A stretch of 64,000 nt of DNA. It comes from Trichodesmium sp050015995 (lineage in GTDB: Bacteria > Cyanobacteriota > Cyanobacteriia > Cyanobacteriales > Microcoleaceae). Below the pieces are notes generated by a model. It saw nothing but the letters and a program-made list of their open reading frames with translations. It searched no databases and had not been told where the DNA came from. A program made the translations under genes and the position numbers. The stretch spans positions 116,483 to 180,482 of the forward strand of contig NZ_JBNHEP010000223.1 in assembly GCF_050015995.1 (NCBI RefSeq), written 5' to 3'. Shown here one piece after another: positions 1-9,597 of the stretch (position 1 is its first letter; every line of letters starts with the position of its first letter).

Positions 1-2383
1 CATGTAACTTTAAAGCTAATGGATAATTCCTTTCCCAACTTTCTACATCAAGTAAAGACAACGCAGTTTGAAAATATTTTAATGCTGCTACATAAGCTGC
101 TGAACCTTTGGCTTTTTCTCCTGCCGTTAAATTGAGTTGAATCAAATTTTCTTGTTCTGTGGAGTCAGCCACTAATTCTATCGCCTGGTTCCAATGATTA
201 ACAATTGTAAAAATCTTGGCATCCTGTTCTTCTGGAGAAAGATTTTTTGACAGAGTACGTCCAATATGTAAATGGGTAGCTTGTTTTTTTCCTTCAGGAA
301 TCAGAGAATAAGCTGCCTGTTGCACTCGGTCGTGCAAGAAACGATAATTCACTGATATATTTTCTTCACTTTTCTCCTGCTGTTGCTCTCCTTGGAAAAA
401 TTTATAGGTGTCACTGTTGGGAATGACAAACCCCTCTTGTAAACCCCACCATAAATTTTCTGCCACCTCTTCTTGAGTACCCTTACACACCACTGCCAAT
501 GTCTCTAAGTCAAACCTATTACCAATACACGCTGCTAGCTTAAACACCTCTTGGGTTGCCTCTGGCAGTTTCTCCAACCGCCCTACCATAAACTCTACCA
601 CATTATCTGTTAGGGCTAACTGTCGTACCTCTGTCAGATCGCACTGCCAATAACCTACATCCGCCTCAAACTTAATCCAATCATCTTCATACAACCCTTT
701 CAAGAATTGGGTGGTAAAAAACGGATTTCCTTTGGTTTTCTGATACACTAACTGGGATAAGGGTGCTGCTAGTTCGGTCGAGCACAATAATGTCTCAGCT
801 ACTAAACGAGTAATATGTTTCTCGCTCAAAGGTGCTAGAGTTAGAGTCTCAATATTAGCCTCGTGTTTCTGAATTTCATTTAATGTCAACATCAACGGAT
901 GAGCCGGAAATACCTCGTGATCTCTATAGGCTCCCAACATTAATAAATAACCAACTTCCGATTTATCCATCAACAACTGCAACAAATTTAACGATGCGGA
1001 GTCTGCCCATTGTAGATCGTCGAGGAAAATTACTAATGGATGGTCTTTGGTGGTGAATACCCCTACAAACTTACCAAACAATAAATTAAAGCGATTTTTG
1101 GCTGCACTGCCAGACAAATCTGTCACTGCTGGTTGAGTACCAATAATTCTTTCGACTTCGGGTACTACATCTATAATTACTTGCCCCTTTTCTCCCAATG
1201 CATCCAGAATTTTGCTTTTCCATACAGCTATTTCCTCGTCGGACTCTCCTAACAATTGTCCCATCAAGTCTCGGAATGCTTGCACTAAAGCAGAGAAGGG
1301 TATATTGCGATTGAACTGGTCAAACTTGCCTTTGATGAAATACCCTCTTTGCTTGACTATGGGTTTATGCACTTCATTGACTACGGCTGTTTTCCCTATT
1401 CCCGAAAACCCTGCTACCAGAATCATTTCTGTTGCACCTGCAGCGACAAGAGCGAATCCATCCAAGAGTCTTTGTACTTCATTTTCCCGTCCGTAGAGCT
1501 TTTCTGGGATACAGAAGCGATCGCACAAGTCTCTCTTTCCTAGCTCAAATTGCGTAATCTTTCCTGTAGTTTCTAACTGTTGTAAACATTGCTCTAGATC
1601 GTGCTTGAGACCCAAAGCACTCTGATAACGGTCTTCGGCATTTTTCGCCATTAACTTTAGAACAATATCAACAAGGGGAGTAGGGAGTTGATTTTTAGGA
1701 GTCGGAGGTGTTTTGGCAATATGACAATGGACTAATTCCATCGGATCTCTACTTTCAAAGGGTAACTTTCCTGTTAGCAGTTCAAAAAATGTCACACCCA
1801 GAGAATAAAAATCTGTGCGATAATCAATTCCTCGGTTCATCCTTCCTGTTTGCTCTGGAGAAATGTAGGCCAAAGTTCCTTCTAGAACGTTGGGACTAAT
1901 CAGTTGTTGTTGTTCAGTTGGCAGTAAAGTAGAGATGCTAAAATCTATCAATTGGACTTGCTTAGTTTCCGGGTGTATAAGAATATTACTGGGTTTAATA
2001 TCTTTGTGGATGATGCGCTGTTGAATTAGATAGTGTAAAACTTCAGTCAGTTGAATAGCGATAGTGAGGAATGCGCTCACAGAAGAGTCAGCTTGCTGCC
2101 AGTAGTCTAAAAGGGCGATCGCTCCTGAGTCTGGCATCACTAAGGCGTAACTATTACCGTAGCGTTCTAAGGCCAGTGTTTGTACAATAGCAGGATATTT
2201 GAGATGACGGGTAATAATGTATTGGTTGCGGAATTGGACTAATTCATTGAAACTGGGATGAGGATTGCGTAATACTTTGATAATTACTGGTTTATTGTCA
2301 CAGATCCGCTGGCCACGATAAACCAGAGTGCGTATTCCTTGGTATAAACTTTCACTGAGGTAGTAGTTGGGAAGGTTGAGCAT
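1..2383 (-). CDS. Multi-sensor Ser/Thr-His hybrid kinase, N-terminal part (runs off window)
   Basis: The reading frame opens at an ATG (MLNLPN) at 2383 and stays open to base 1, so about 794 codons are visible and the C-terminal half lies outside the window. It has the order of its full-length neighbours: a Ser/Thr kinase domain with the catalytic loop IIHKDIKPSN, then an AAA/STAND-type ATPase with Walker A GFSGIGKT and Walker B-like FLDDLQWAD, then the start of a helical TPR-like region. Spot translation along the frame showed no break. It is closest to the 9598-14931 paralogue, which shares the helical-region text and the TATATATG start context. By family knowledge such proteins are cytoplasmic signalling kinases ending in GAF and histidine-kinase modules. 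The ligand is unknown. Confidence 0.9.
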   Translation of the reverse strand, partial: MLNLPNYYLSESLYQGIRTLVYRGQRICDNKPVIIKVLRNPHPSFNELVQFRNQYIITRHLKYPAIVQTLALERYGNSYALVMPDSGAIALLDYWQQADSSVSAFLTIAIQLTEVLHYLIQQRIIHKDIKPSNILIHPETKQVQLIDFSISTLLPTEQQQLISPNVLEGTLAYISPEQTGRMNRGIDYRTDFYSLGVTFFELLTGKLPFESRDPMELVHCHIAKTPPTPKNQLPTPLVDIVLKLMAKNAEDRYQSALGLKHDLEQCLQQLETTGKITQFELGKRDLCDRFCIPEKLYGRENEVQRLLDGFALVAAGATEMILVAGFSGIGKTAVVNEVHKPIVKQRGYFIKGKFDQFNRNIPFSALVQAFRDLMGQLLGESDEEIAVWKSKILDALGEKGQVIIDVVPEVERIIGTQPAVTDLSGSAAKNRFNLLFGKFVGVFTTKDHPLVIFLDDLQWADSASLNLLQLLMDKSEVGYLLMLGAYRDHEVFPAHPLMLTLNEIQKHEANIETLTLAPLSEKHITRLVAETLLCSTELAAPLSQLVYQKTKGNPFFTTQFLKGLYEDDWIKFEADVGYWQCDLTEVRQLALTDNVVEFMVGRLEKLPEATQEVFKLAACIGNRFDLETLAVVCKGTQEEVAENLWWGLQEGFVIPNSDTYKFFQGEQQQEKSEENISVNYRFLHDRVQQAAYSLIPEGKKQATHLHIGRTLSKNLSPEEQDAKIFTIVNHWNQAIELVADSTEQENLIQLNLTAGEKAKGSAAYVAALKYFQTALSLLDVESWERNYPLALKLH

Positions 2384-2529
2384 ATATACTTATATAATTC
2401 ATAATGGTTTGTAGAATTACATGGTGTTCTAAATGGTGAGTAATAATTTATTGCTTGCAGAAGGTGACAAACTGGTTGAAGTTGAGGTAGGCGTTTGGTA
2501 GGACTTTAAATGACTAATGGTTATCAATC

Positions 2530-2618
2530 TGTAGCTCGGATAGCTCTATAGACAAAGGTGTCGGTGCCGGAGTATATTTGCTTGTTTTTTTTTGGTAACC
2601 AGGTAAGTTAAGCATCAT
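2530..2618 (-). pseudogene. Relic of the N-terminus of a fifth multi-kinase paralogue
   Basis: Reading the minus strand from 2618 gives MMLNLPGY, the exact start of the paralogue at 15007-20367. A homopolymer tract (about 2584-2593) then breaks the frame. In the shifted frame QIYSGT and VYRAIR follow, matching QIYTGT and VYRSIR of that paralogue, before a stop. Only about 30 codons survive. This shows the tandem array once held another copy, or that copies have recombined. Confidence 0.7.
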
Positions 2619-2696
2619 TATTAGGAATGGAATTCAAGGTATAATTGATTTTTCCCTTGATTAATCTTCCAAGGAGAAAAAAATTTTTTTATTTAA

Positions 2697-2837
2697 TAGA
2701 GTTGTCGCTAAATAGATGGAAAAAATAGCTCAAATTAAGACACAGAAGTAATTCCAGAAGTTTTCAATCGATAATAGATAAAATCCTTACATGACAAGGG
2801 TTTGCCAGTTTTTTTTAGTTATAAAGCGACAAGTATA
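2697..2837 (+). mobile_element. MITE family 1, copy A (TIR TAGAGTTGTCGCT)
   Basis: This is a non-coding element of about 140 bp bounded by inverted ends of the type TAgAsTTGTCGCT (left 2697-2709, right 2825-2837). Closely similar copies lie at 35986-36126 (same orientation) and 37538-37678 (inverted). The TA at both outer edges fits TA target duplication as in IS630/mariner-type elements. That mechanism is inferred from the ends alone. Confidence 0.7.
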
Positions 2838-3239
2838 ATAATAACATAGCGCAGATTTTGTTTTTTTGTCAACAATCATTACTAAAATTTGGAAGATTCA
2901 TTATTGATCAGGAAAATTACTTAAACTAAGTATAGCGTTTCTCAGGCTAATGAGGTACACCTATTTTTATTTCTTTTCTATATCCCTATTCCCTATTCCC
3001 AGTTAAGTGTTTCCTAAAACAAAGAAATTTTGTACCTCATATCATGTCCGTTTATATCGTTTGTGTAAAAGTTAGCGTAAATATCAACAGGAAATTTAAG
3101 TTTTTTCTTGCTCTTAAACCTTCCTCCCTCTCGTCCCTCTTCTGTGTTCCCTCTTCTGTGTTCCCTGTTCCCTACCTTTGCTATACAATACCGATGCTAC
3201 CGGACATGATATCACCAGCATGGGAATTGCTATAATATT
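2838..3239. other. Intergenic DNA with a GAGGTACA/TGTACCTC inverted-end repeat
   Basis: No gene is supported here. Bases 2949-3040 are bounded by AATGAGGTACA and TGTACCTCAT, an inverted pair that recurs around 37237-37296, 49922-50002 and 53083-53275. Between the ends lies low-complexity text made of CCCTATTCCC-type words, which is scattered through all the intergenic regions of this window. Confidence 0.5.
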
Positions 3240-6200
3240 TTAAGCAATATGTAGTGTGATCGTAAATATTGTACCTTCTCCAACTGTAGAATCACAGGTA
3301 ATTATACCCCCATGTTTTTCCGTAATAATAGATTTAGCGATCGCCATCCCTAACCCTGTACCTTTCCCCACTCCTTTTGTTGTAAACCCTTGCTCAAATA
3401 TTCTCTCTTTGGTTTCTGCTTTCATCCCACAACCATTATCTTCAATCTTAATCTGTAGTTGATTCTTCTCAAGTATAGAAGTTTCAATTATTATCCTATT
3501 TGGTTTCTGTTTAATCTCAGCTAAAGTTGCTTCATCAAAAGCATCAATAGCATTAGCCAAAATATTCATAAACACCTGATTCAATTGCCCAGGAAAACAT
3601 TCCACCTGTGGAACATTCCCATAGTTTCTCACAATTTCAATGGCTGGACGTTTTTCGGTGGCTTGGGTACGGTGTTTGAGAATAACTAATGTGCTATCAA
3701 TTCCTTGATGGATATTAAAAGTTGTCTGATGTTCCTGGTCTTTACGAACAAAAGTTCGCAGACTACTACTAATATTACGAATCCGCTCTACTCCCACATT
3801 CATCGACCCTAACAATTTTGGCAAATCTTCACGAATAAATTCTAATTCTATGGCTTCAATTTCTTCAGCTATGACTTGATTTGGCCCTGGATATTCTGAT
3901 TGATATAGAGCGATCAAACCCAGTAAATCTTGTACATATTCTGTCGCCGGTTGAATATTGCCTCCTAAAAAACCTGTGGGATTATTAATTTCATGGGCGA
4001 CTCCTGCCATTAAGTTCCCTAATGCTGACATTTTTTCACTTTGCACCATTTGCAATTGTGTTTTTTGTAGGTCTTGGAGTGCTTGCTCTAGAGCCAGAGA
4101 TTTTTCAATTAGGGCAGTTTGAGTTTCCTTGATTTGGCTAATATCGCGCATAATAGTCGAAAAATATTCTGCCATTCCTTGAGCAGATTTGTGAGCAATA
4201 ATAATTTGGGAAACTGGAATTTCTCGTCCGGTTGAATCTATGACTGCTGTTTCCCCAAACCAAGTTCCATGACTAGCAGCTATAGGAATGGCTTGATTGA
4301 GAATGATTTCATTCGCCCACTGAGGATGGTTTTGTGTGAGTTTAAATGAGTTACCATGACTATGTAACTCTGGGCGTAATTTTTTAAATTGAGCATTCAT
4401 CCAGAGTACAGTACCTTCAGTATCTACAATGCCAACATAATCAGAAGTCGCTTCTAAAATAGCAATGAGACGTTTTTGTTCTTGTTCTAGTCGTACGCGC
4501 TCGGTAATATCCTCATAGCTGCCTAAGATTCCGTATACCTTCCCAGTTTCATCACACAGTGGAATTTTGTTTGTATCTAGCCACCGTGTTGTACCATCAA
4601 TCTGCCTTTGTGTTTCAATAATGTGTAATTCAGCTTGGTTAGATTCCATCACACGGCGCTCTGATTCTCTAAACAAGTCAGCCTCCTCTCGAGTACAAGG
4701 CAAATCCTCATCATTTTTACCAACAAGCTCTTCGGGAGAATTAAAACTTACGATTCTGGCAAATTTTTGGTTGCACCCTAAAAAATTAGAGTTTCTGTCT
4801 TTCCAGAAAATGAATTGTGGAATCGTATCAATAATTTTTCTGAGTAAGTTTTCCGATTGTTTAACTTGTTGTAGGGATAATTCCGACTTCTGATGCAGTT
4901 GAGCATTTTTAATTGAGATGGCAGCTTGGTTACAAAGAAAGTTAAGTATGAGAATACGCTCTGGGGTAAACACCCCACGGATAAGTTGATTTTGTAAATA
5001 CAGAATCCCTACCAATTTTCCCTGATTTAGCATCGGTACACACAAAATACTTTGGGGTTGATTTTGATTAAGGTATTCATCAAAAATTGGCAAGTCGGTG
5101 TCAAGGTTATTAATAACTAAAACTTCTTTGGTGTTTTTCACATATTGGATGAGTTGAACTGGTAAGCTTGTATTGTTGGCTAAGGGTTCAGCACAAAGCT
5201 CGGTGCTATCTGTTGTAGCAGTAACTCGGAGCTGCCAAGTGCTATGCTCGTCAGGTATGAGAATCAAGCAGCGCTCGCCACCGGAATTTTCCAGAATAAT
5301 CTGGCTTAATTGATAGAGAAGTTCATCTAGTTGGATGATTTCTGAAAGCAACTGAGAAGATTTCAACACCGCAGCTAAATCCAGGGTAGTATTGATACTT
5401 GTTGCCGAGGATTGAGTAGGCGTTTGAGAGGAATGAATTGAGAGTTGGGGTTGAGCAATAGTTGTCAGAGTATCAAATAAATTAGTAGATTGGAGCTGTT
5501 GCTGTAAAATAGGTTGGAGTAATTGGGGATAGCGCTTTTCTAGGTCGTCAGTTTTGGCTTTGGCTCCCCACTGAGTGTAGCAATAGTATGCCTCTTGCAT
5601 ATAACCTGCTGCAACTTTTTCTTTGCCCCAGTCTAAGTAGAATTTGGCTGCCAGTTCATTGGCTAGAGCTTCTTCTTGCAGATATTCGTTTTCTTTGGCT
5701 CCAGTAATAGCCAGGTCGTAGAGTTCGATTGCCTTGACATAGTTTTCTAGAGAACGGTGATATTCCGCTTCCACTAACTGATATTTATGTAAATGATTCA
5801 TCGGTGCATAATTCGCCCACTTTTTCATCTTTACCTGATTCTGAGTAACAGTAGTCAGCCATTGATGTTGTAAAGATTGCTGGAAACTGGGTTCTCTATA
5901 TCTATATCGATCTAGTAAGATTAAGGAGGCGTAGAAATTTTGTGTTACGTTCATTAAAGATCCCAACCCAGCTTTTTGAGAATATTCATTTGTTAAATCA
6001 ATACAATGAAGAGCTTGGCTCATCTCACCAAATAAGTAGCATAGAATTTGCTTAATCAAGTAGACTACATAAAGTGAAAAATAGTTTTTGGCAGACTTGA
6101 GAGTTGCCAACATAGTCTCTTCATTGAAACTATCACCAATTAGAAGACAGGGATTTTCTGTAGTGTCTAATAAGTTAAGGGTAAATTGTCGCCAAATAGT

Positions 6201-9200
6201 AGCGTAGTGAAGAATATGCTGCTGTTTTAATTTCACACCAAGCTGAATGTATTGTAGCTGTTTTTCTTGAACACTATCAAGAGGCTCTCCCAATAACATC
6301 AGATGGGCACAAGCATTTTTCGCACAATGACAAACATATTCTAGATCGCCTGTCTCTAAGCCACTTTGAATACCTTTATTGAATTGTTCGATACTTGTTT
6401 TAGCATGGTCTTTCCAGTGAGAAATAAATCCACCTAATAGTTCAGAAACTTTACATTTAACTTCTTCGGCATTCAATATATCCAATAATTTCAGAGCAAT
6501 ACAACCACTTTTATATCCCTTAGTTAAATCCCCTGCACCACATAGGGCCACACCATAGACAGCATAAGCAACAGGAGCAATTGAAGTATGTCCCTCTTTT
6601 GTACAAAGATAGACCATAGTCCAGATAATTGGTTTTAGGAGATCGGGATTAGCATTATAAGCAGCAGAATAAATGGTTACTAAAATCCTTAGAGCTGCCT
6701 GCTTATAAGGGTCTTCCATATTGGGAAAATATTCCAGTCTTTCTAACTCTGGTAATATGATTTCAGTATTTTCTGGACTCACCAAAGGAACACCTAAAAT
6801 TTCTAGAATCTTTAAGCCATCATCCAAAGCTTTGATAAGTTGGTTATTGCCTATTGCATATTGGAGTTGAATCTCATAAATCTTGATTTTTTCCAGTAAA
6901 TTATTTGCACGATCTAGAACTTCGTTTACTAATGAACTAACCGAATCTAGTTGCAAATTGAGATAAGCAGTTTCAATTGTTTCTAGGTGTAATCTAAGAG
7001 TTAAATTGTAATCTGCTTGCCAACAGTTCTGAGGTAGTAAGTTTAGCCCTACATTAAAATATCCTAGTGCTGCTTCATAAGCGGTAGCTGTTTTTGCCGT
7101 TTGTCCTGCTCTAAGGTTAAGATTGAGGAGTTTATTTTGCTGCGCTTGGGTTTGGGCAAATGTTATGCCAATATTAAGCTGATTAACAATTTCAAAGATA
7201 TCCCGATCTTCGTCAAATATTAAGCTTTTTTGTAGTAAATTTTGGCCAATTTGCCAGTGAGTTTTCTGTTTTTGACTTTCCGGAATCAGAGAATAAGCAG
7301 CTTGTTGCACTCGGTCATGTAAGAAACGATAACTAACTGTCACCATCTGTTCCCTTGTCTGTTTGACATCACCCTGAAAAAACTTATAAGTTTGAGAAAT
7401 AGGTAAAATCAAACCCTCTTGTAATGCTCCCCAAATATCTGCTGCTACATCTTCTTCTAGTTTCTGACATACCACTGCTAATGTCTGTAGTTCAAACTGA
7501 TTACCAATACAAGCTGCTAACTTTAAGACCTCCTGCGTTCCTACTGCCAATTTTTGCAACCGATGAGCCACAAATTCCACCACATCATCTGTAATAGCTG
7601 CATCCCGCACCTTCACCAAGTCACATTCCCAATACCCTAACTTCAAATTAAACCTAATCAATTCATCTTCATACAACCCTTTCAAAAACTGAGTTGTAAA
7701 AAACGGGTTCCCTTGAGTTTTTTGATATACCAACTCACTCAAAGGTAGAGCTAATTTTTGAGTACAGTTCAAGGTATCTGCTACCAATTGATTGATATGA
7801 TTAATAGCTAATGGTGCTAAAGTAATTGTGGAAATAATTGCCTGTTCTTTTTTTAACTCTCCTAAACTCAAAATCAATGGATGAGCTGGAAATACTTCGT
7901 GATCGCGATATGCTCCCAACAACAGTAAATATCCAGTATCTCCACTACTCATTAAGACTTTCATCAAGTTCAACGATGCTGAGTCTGCCCATTGTAAGTC
8001 ATCTAAAAACATTACTACTGGATGTTCGGCAGTAGTAAATACAGCAATAAATTTTTGAAATAGTAAGTTAAAGCGATTTTGGGCCTCCCTGCCAGAAAGT
8101 TCTGGTGCTGATGGTTGTTTCCCGATGATTTTTTCTAGTTTTGGTACTACCTCAATGATGACTTGAGCGTTGTCTCCCAAAGCTTTGATTATCTTTGTTT
8201 TCCAATTAGCTAACTCTATATCTGACTCGCTCAGTAGTTGGTTCACCAAGTCTTGGAAGGCTTGCACGAAGGCACTGAAAGGAATATTGCGATTAAATTG
8301 GTCGTATTTTCCTTTGATAAAGTAACCTCGTTGCTTAACTATGGGTTTATGCACTTCATTGACAACAGCAGTTTTCCCAATTCCGGAAAAACCTGCTACT
8401 AGGATCATTTCTGCTCTTTCTTCTCCCCCCTTACCAAGGGGGGTTTGGGGGGGATTGCTAACTCTGTCAAAGGCATCAAGTAGGGTTTGTACTTCCATTT
8501 CCCTGCCATAGAGCTTTTCTGGTATGAGGAAGCGATCGCTTACATCCGTTTGTCCTAACTCAAAGGATGTAATTTTTCCTTTTGTTTCTAACTGTTGCTG
8601 ACATTTCTCTAAATCATACTTGAGACCCAAAGCACTCTGATAACGGTCTTCGGCATTTTTGGCCATTAATTTGAGGACGATACTTTGTAAGACTTTGGGT
8701 ACTTGACTTTTGAGTGGAAATTTGGCTGACTGAGCAATATGGTTATGCACCAATTTTATTGGCTCGGTGGTAGTGAAGGGTAATTCTCCGCTGAGAAGTT
8801 CAAAAAATGTTACTCCCAAAGAGTATAAGTCTGTACGATAGTCAATACCTCGATTCATTCTACCTGTTTGTTCAGGAGATATGTAGGGGAGGGTTCCCTC
8901 TAAGAGATTGGGGTTAATAAGTTGTTGTTGTTCCTTTGGTAGTAAACTAGAAATGCTGAAATCTATGAGTTTAACTTGCTTGGTTTCAGGATGAATGAGA
9001 ATGTTGCTGGGTTTAATATCCTTGTGGATGATGCGTTGTTGAGTTAGGTAATAGAGTGCTTCTGCTAATTGAATAGCAATATTGAGAAATTCAGTTAGAG
9101 AAAAATCTGGCTTTTGCCAATAGTCTGCTAGAGCGATCGCTCCTGAATCTGGCATAATTAGAGCATAACCATTATCATAACGTTCTAGGGCTAGAGGTTT

Positions 9201-9404
9201 AACAATTGCTGGATGTTCGAGATGACGGGTGACAATGTATTGGTTACGGAATTGGACCAATTCATTGAAACTGGGGTGGGGGTTGCGTAAGACTTTGATA
9301 ATTACTGGTTTCTTGTCCCAGTTCTTTTGGCCACGATAGACCAGAGTGCGTGTTCCTTGGTATAAGTTTTCGCTTAGGTAGTAGTTGGGAAGGTTAAGCA
9401 TCAT
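3240..9404 (-). CDS. Multi-sensor Ser/Thr-His hybrid kinase with GAF and two PAS domains
   Basis: The start is set at 9404 (MMLNLPN, 2054 aa). The frame extends 33 codons further upstream, but only from here does it align with the three neighbours. Order: Ser/Thr kinase (about 5-275; HKD loop at 127-129; DFS where DFG is usual, D148), AAA/STAND ATPase (Walker A GFSGIGKT at 338-345, Walker B-like MFLDDLQWAD near 465), long helical TPR-like region, GAF (about 1360-1510), PAS near 1521, PAS near 1645, HisKA with VAHEINNP (His about 1804), and HATPase_c with IEDNGCG and GTGLGMAI. It is the only complete paralogue here with PAS domains. A repeat-derived peptide (SNPPQTPLGKGG) sits between kinase and ATPase. 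Role: cytoplasmic signal integration; the input is unknown. Confidence 0.93.
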   Translation of the reverse strand: MMLNLPNYYLSENLYQGTRTLVYRGQKNWDKKPVIIKVLRNPHPSFNELVQFRNQYIVTRHLEHPAIVKPLALERYDNGYALIMPDSGAIALADYWQKPDFSLTEFLNIAIQLAEALYYLTQQRIIHKDIKPSNILIHPETKQVKLIDFSISSLLPKEQQQLINPNLLEGTLPYISPEQTGRMNRGIDYRTDLYSLGVTFFELLSGELPFTTTEPIKLVHNHIAQSAKFPLKSQVPKVLQSIVLKLMAKNAEDRYQSALGLKYDLEKCQQQLETKGKITSFELGQTDVSDRFLIPEKLYGREMEVQTLLDAFDRVSNPPQTPLGKGGEERAEMILVAGFSGIGKTAVVNEVHKPIVKQRGYFIKGKYDQFNRNIPFSAFVQAFQDLVNQLLSESDIELANWKTKIIKALGDNAQVIIEVVPKLEKIIGKQPSAPELSGREAQNRFNLLFQKFIAVFTTAEHPVVMFLDDLQWADSASLNLMKVLMSSGDTGYLLLLGAYRDHEVFPAHPLILSLGELKKEQAIISTITLAPLAINHINQLVADTLNCTQKLALPLSELVYQKTQGNPFFTTQFLKGLYEDELIRFNLKLGYWECDLVKVRDAAITDDVVEFVAHRLQKLAVGTQEVLKLAACIGNQFELQTLAVVCQKLEEDVAADIWGALQEGLILPISQTYKFFQGDVKQTREQMVTVSYRFLHDRVQQAAYSLIPESQKQKTHWQIGQNLLQKSLIFDEDRDIFEIVNQLNIGITFAQTQAQQNKLLNLNLRAGQTAKTATAYEAALGYFNVGLNLLPQNCWQADYNLTLRLHLETIETAYLNLQLDSVSSLVNEVLDRANNLLEKIKIYEIQLQYAIGNNQLIKALDDGLKILEILGVPLVSPENTEIILPELERLEYFPNMEDPYKQAALRILVTIYSAAYNANPDLLKPIIWTMVYLCTKEGHTSIAPVAYAVYGVALCGAGDLTKGYKSGCIALKLLDILNAEEVKCKVSELLGGFISHWKDHAKTSIEQFNKGIQSGLETGDLEYVCHCAKNACAHLMLLGEPLDSVQEKQLQYIQLGVKLKQQHILHYATIWRQFTLNLLDTTENPCLLIGDSFNEETMLATLKSAKNYFSLYVVYLIKQILCYLFGEMSQALHCIDLTNEYSQKAGLGSLMNVTQNFYASLILLDRYRYREPSFQQSLQHQWLTTVTQNQVKMKKWANYAPMNHLHKYQLVEAEYHRSLENYVKAIELYDLAITGAKENEYLQEEALANELAAKFYLDWGKEKVAAGYMQEAYYCYTQWGAKAKTDDLEKRYPQLLQPILQQQLQSTNLFDTLTTIAQPQLSIHSSQTPTQSSATSINTTLDLAAVLKSSQLLSEIIQLDELLYQLSQIILENSGGERCLILIPDEHSTWQLRVTATTDSTELCAEPLANNTSLPVQLIQYVKNTKEVLVINNLDTDLPIFDEYLNQNQPQSILCVPMLNQGKLVGILYLQNQLIRGVFTPERILILNFLCNQAAISIKNAQLHQKSELSLQQVKQSENLLRKIIDTIPQFIFWKDRNSNFLGCNQKFARIVSFNSPEELVGKNDEDLPCTREEADLFRESERRVMESNQAELHIIETQRQIDGTTRWLDTNKIPLCDETGKVYGILGSYEDITERVRLEQEQKRLIAILEATSDYVGIVDTEGTVLWMNAQFKKLRPELHSHGNSFKLTQNHPQWANEIILNQAIPIAASHGTWFGETAVIDSTGREIPVSQIIIAHKSAQGMAEYFSTIMRDISQIKETQTALIEKSLALEQALQDLQKTQLQMVQSEKMSALGNLMAGVAHEINNPTGFLGGNIQPATEYVQDLLGLIALYQSEYPGPNQVIAEEIEAIELEFIREDLPKLLGSMNVGVERIRNISSSLRTFVRKDQEHQTTFNIHQGIDSTLVILKHRTQATEKRPAIEIVRNYGNVPQVECFPGQLNQVFMNILANAIDAFDEATLAEIKQKPNRIIIETSILEKNQLQIKIEDNGCGMKAETKERIFEQGFTTKGVGKGTGLGMAIAKSIITEKHGGIITCDSTVGEGTIFTITLHIA
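8425..8456 (-). repeat. In-frame palindromic repeat inside the kinase gene
   Basis: A C-run, TTACCAAGG and G-runs form a short imperfect palindrome encoding NPPQTPLGKGG in frame, just before the ATPase domain. The same insertion occurs at the same protein position in the 15007-20367 paralogue. It is absent from the two paralogues at 1-2383 and 9598-14931. Peptides of the PPLGKGG kind are a familiar signature of small dispersed repeats in cyanobacteria. Confidence 0.75.
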
Positions 9405-9597
9405 AGTGTTGTTGATGGTGTTCAGATTTGATTTGCATAGATTGGGAGCTTTTGGTAAGATTTCACTAAATAGACATCTCCAATAATAAAAACAGGAAAT
9501 CAATTATCGTACAGAAATTATCAGTTCTTTCTCCCTATTCCCTATTCCCTACTCCCTACTCCCTCTTTTCTGGAGATGTCTAATGACAATGACTAGG

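Noticed and set aside
1212..1899. Plus-strand open frames opposite the partial kinase gene
   Set aside because: They are antisense shadows. The minus-strand frame encodes a conserved kinase/ATPase, and similar shadows recur at the same place in the paralogues (for example 13760-13990).
9405..9503. 33-codon N-terminal extension of the 3240 kinase
   Set aside because: No paralogue has it; all align from MLNLPN. The extension is rich in Cys/Tyr/Trp and unlike the family.
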